Below, piece after piece: positions 6,561 to 7,748 of a stretch of 7,748 bases of DNA (position 1 is its first letter; each line of letters begins with the position of its first letter). Position numbers and translations under genes: made by a program. The stretch spans positions 1 to 7,748 of the forward strand of contig PKTV01000414.1 of NCBI GenBank assembly GCA_002868985.1. Reading direction: 5' to 3'. The notes beneath the pieces were generated by a model. The model was not told the DNA's origin. It was given only the letters and a program-made list of their open reading frames with translations, and did no database searches. The DNA comes from Desulfobacteraceae bacterium. Lineage in GTDB: Bacteria > Desulfobacterota > Desulfobacteria > Desulfobacterales > UBA11574.

Positions 6561-6754
6561 GTGTCCATCCATAAATGGCCCTTTTTGTCCTGCTCTGCGT
6601 TCTCCGCGGGTTTCCGGCTGCGGCGTACAGACGTACGCCTTCCTGTCCCGCTTTGCGGGGACCACAAACCCTTGTGCGGCCTTGATCAGAACAAAAACTG
6701 CTCATTTCTGAATTGGACACCCATTTTGTTCATTTTGAATTCATGGATGGACAC
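6561..6754. mobile_element. MITE-like non-autonomous insertion (194 bp)
   Basis: The segment begins GTGTCCATCCAT (6561-6572) and ends with its exact reverse complement ATGGATGGACAC (6743-6754). It is flanked on both sides by TAACTA (6555-6560 and 6755-6760), a 6-bp direct repeat that reads as a target-site duplication. Inside are a 7-bp hairpin (GGCGTAC/GTACGCC, 6622-6639), a 5-bp hairpin (CCCGC/GCGGG, 6647-6659) and a longer pair TTTTTGTCCTG/CAGAACAAAAA (6582-6592 and 6687-6697, one mismatch). It also has an internal GGACAC at 6715-6720 echoing the right end. It looks more GC-rich than its flanks in the middle. It has no transposase and no credible gene; the short frames across it are not coding. 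The parent transposase family is not identified: a TA-only duplication would point to IS630/Tc1-type, while the 6-bp reading would not. Confidence 0.75.
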
Positions 6755-6776
6755 TAACTAATAAAAAAAAGACGAA

Positions 6777-6790
6777 ACCTCAATTGAGGT
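6777..6790 (+). promoter_or_regulatory. 14-bp perfect palindrome containing the argB ribosome-binding site
   Basis: ACCTCAATTGAGGT is a perfect palindrome whose right half carries the argB Shine-Dalgarno (GAGGT, 6786-6790), eight bases before ATG 6799. It could be an operator for a dimeric regulator. It could also sequester the ribosome-binding site by self-pairing, although the zero-loop centre makes an intramolecular hairpin of only about five base pairs likely. It does not match the ARG-box sequence of enteric ArgR as I know it. Confidence 0.4.
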
Positions 6791-6798
6791 GATAGAAA

Positions 6799-7674
6799 AT
6801 GAACCCTAATGTTGCCGACATACTGATTGAAGCGCTTCCTTATATCCGGCGTTTTTATGGCATGACCATCGTGGTCAAATACGGAGGTCACGCCATGGTG
6901 GACGATCAACTGAAAGCTGATTTTGCGCGTGATATCACTTTGATGAAATTTACCGGGTTGAATCCGGTTGTTGTTCATGGCGGCGGGCCGCAGATTAACA
7001 AGGTTCTCGACCAGATGGGTATGCAGCACCAATTTATAAAAGGAATGCGATTGACTGATGAAGCGACAATGGATGTTGTTGAGATGGTTCTTGGCGGAAA
7101 GGTAAACAAAGATATTGTGACCCAGATCAATAAACAGGGCGGTAAGGCCGTGGGTTTGAGCGGAAAGGACGGAGAGCTTATTCGTGCAAAAAAACTCCAT
7201 ATTGTTTATCAGGAGGATGAAACCAAGCCGCCGGAGATCATCGATCCCGGACTGGTGGGACAGGTGACGCAGATCAATCCGAGAATTATCAATACACTGA
7301 GCCGGGAGGGTTTTATTCCAATTATTGCGCCTGTGGGTACAGGTGATTCAGGAGAAACATACAACATCAACGCAGATCTTGTCGCGAGCAGTATGGCCGT
7401 TGCCCTTTCAGCAAAACGTCTTATATTGCTTACCGATGTAGAAGGTGTCCTAAATCTTTCCGGAGAATTGATATCTTCGATTGATATGGAAAAAATCGAC
7501 CAAATGATAAAAGAAAAGGCAATTTCAGGGGGGATGATTCCTAAAATCGAGTGTGCTCTGGAGGCATTGAAAAACGGGGTTGAAAAAGTTCATATTATCA
7601 ATGGAAGAAAACGTCATGCCCTGTTGCTGGAGCTTTTTACAGATAAGGGAATCGGTACGGAAGTCACCATATAG
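6799..7674 (+). CDS. argB: Acetylglutamate kinase
   Basis: ArgB phosphorylates N-acetyl-L-glutamate with ATP, the second step of arginine biosynthesis, in the cytoplasm. This 291-residue protein shows the amino-acid kinase fold motifs: VVKYGGHAM (Lys27), [11 protein letters not shown] (58-67), the N-acetylglutamate-binding Arg84 in [15 protein letters not shown] (119-125), [10 protein letters not shown] (188-197), LLTDVEGV (210-217) and GGMIPK with Lys249. The N-terminal helix before the kinase core (about 3-20, [16 protein letters not shown]) and the C-terminal segment (H273, then [12 protein letters not shown]) are features of the arginine-inhibited hexameric type, so feedback inhibition by arginine is likely (inference). 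A good Shine-Dalgarno (GAGGT) lies inside a palindrome. Without the MITE, argB would start only 41 nt after hslU. Confidence 0.97.
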   Translation: MNPNVADILIEALPYIRRFYGMTIVVKYGGHAMVDDQLKADFARDITLMKFTGLNPVVVHGGGPQINKVLDQMGMQHQFIKGMRLTDEATMDVVEMVLGGKVNKDIVTQINKQGGKAVGLSGKDGELIRAKKLHIVYQEDETKPPEIIDPGLVGQVTQINPRIINTLSREGFIPIIAPVGTGDSGETYNINADLVASSMAVALSAKRLILLTDVEGVLNLSGELISSIDMEKIDQMIKEKAISGGMIPKIECALEALKNGVEKVHIINGRKRHALLLELFTDKGIGTEVTI

Positions 7675-7694
7675 CATCACAGGTGGCCAAAATA

Positions 7695-7748
7695 ATGTTA
7701 AAGCTATTCAATTTGTCGTTTGATAAGAAATCGTTAAATACCAAGATT
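7695..7748 (+). CDS. Start of an unidentified reading frame, cut by the window edge
   Basis: ATG 7695 opens a frame of 18 codons that is still open at the window end (MLKLFNLSFDKKSLNTKI). AGGTGG (7681-7686) lies eight bases upstream, a good ribosome-binding site, and argB ends 20 nt earlier, so it probably belongs to the same transcript. The short basic stretch before an expected hydrophobic segment resembles the cytoplasmic start of membrane sensor proteins such as chemoreceptors or histidine kinases, but 18 residues cannot establish that. It does not look like the start of argD, the gene I would expect after argB in this group. Confidence 0.4.
   Translation, partial: MLKLFNLSFDKKSLNTKI

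Noticed and set aside
6561..6761. A 66-codon plus-strand frame across the region after hslU
   Set aside because: It lies wholly over the MITE-like element, has no ribosome-binding site and shows no recognisable protein pattern.

Overview
All eight intact genes in this window are on the plus strand, and the sequence is moderately AT-leaning. The gene order xerC - hslV - hslU - argB, the protein sequences and the repeat-rich intergenic gaps suggest a deltaproteobacterial-type genome. A sulfate reducer of the Desulfobacterales is my best guess, but this is inference from gene order and protein feel, not from a database match.

Region 1 (about 1-2290) opens with a degenerate palindromic repeat and a short inverted repeat. 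They are followed by a two-gene membrane operon: a full-length NfeD-type membrane serine protease and, 15 nt later, a slipin (stomatin/prohibitin family). This is the classic protease and membrane-scaffold pair.

Region 2 (2291-3015) holds an extended -10 promoter, a leader with an intrinsic terminator and a competing antiterminator-like segment. After these come a small basic gene with a Rho-N/SAP-like N-terminus and a second, much better preserved palindromic repeat of the same family as the one at the left edge.

Region 3 (3016-5153) holds a HAD-type nucleotidase-like phosphatase whose stop codon overlaps the start of a XerC-type tyrosine recombinase. The peptidase subunit HslV follows 102 bp later.

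Region 4 (5184-7748) holds HslU, the ATPase partner of HslV, then a 194-bp MITE-like insertion with perfect 12-bp terminal inverted repeats and a 6-bp target duplication that includes the hslU stop codon. argB (acetylglutamate kinase) follows, with its Shine-Dalgarno inside a 14-bp perfect palindrome. The first 18 codons of an unidentified reading frame run off the right edge.

The protein-coding content is conserved housekeeping: membrane quality control, chromosome dimer resolution, ATP-dependent proteolysis and arginine biosynthesis. I found no defence island or other large novel system. The points of interest are all between genes: the MITE at the hslU stop codon, the possible attenuator ahead of the Rho-N-like gene, the palindromic repeat family and the palindromic argB ribosome-binding site.
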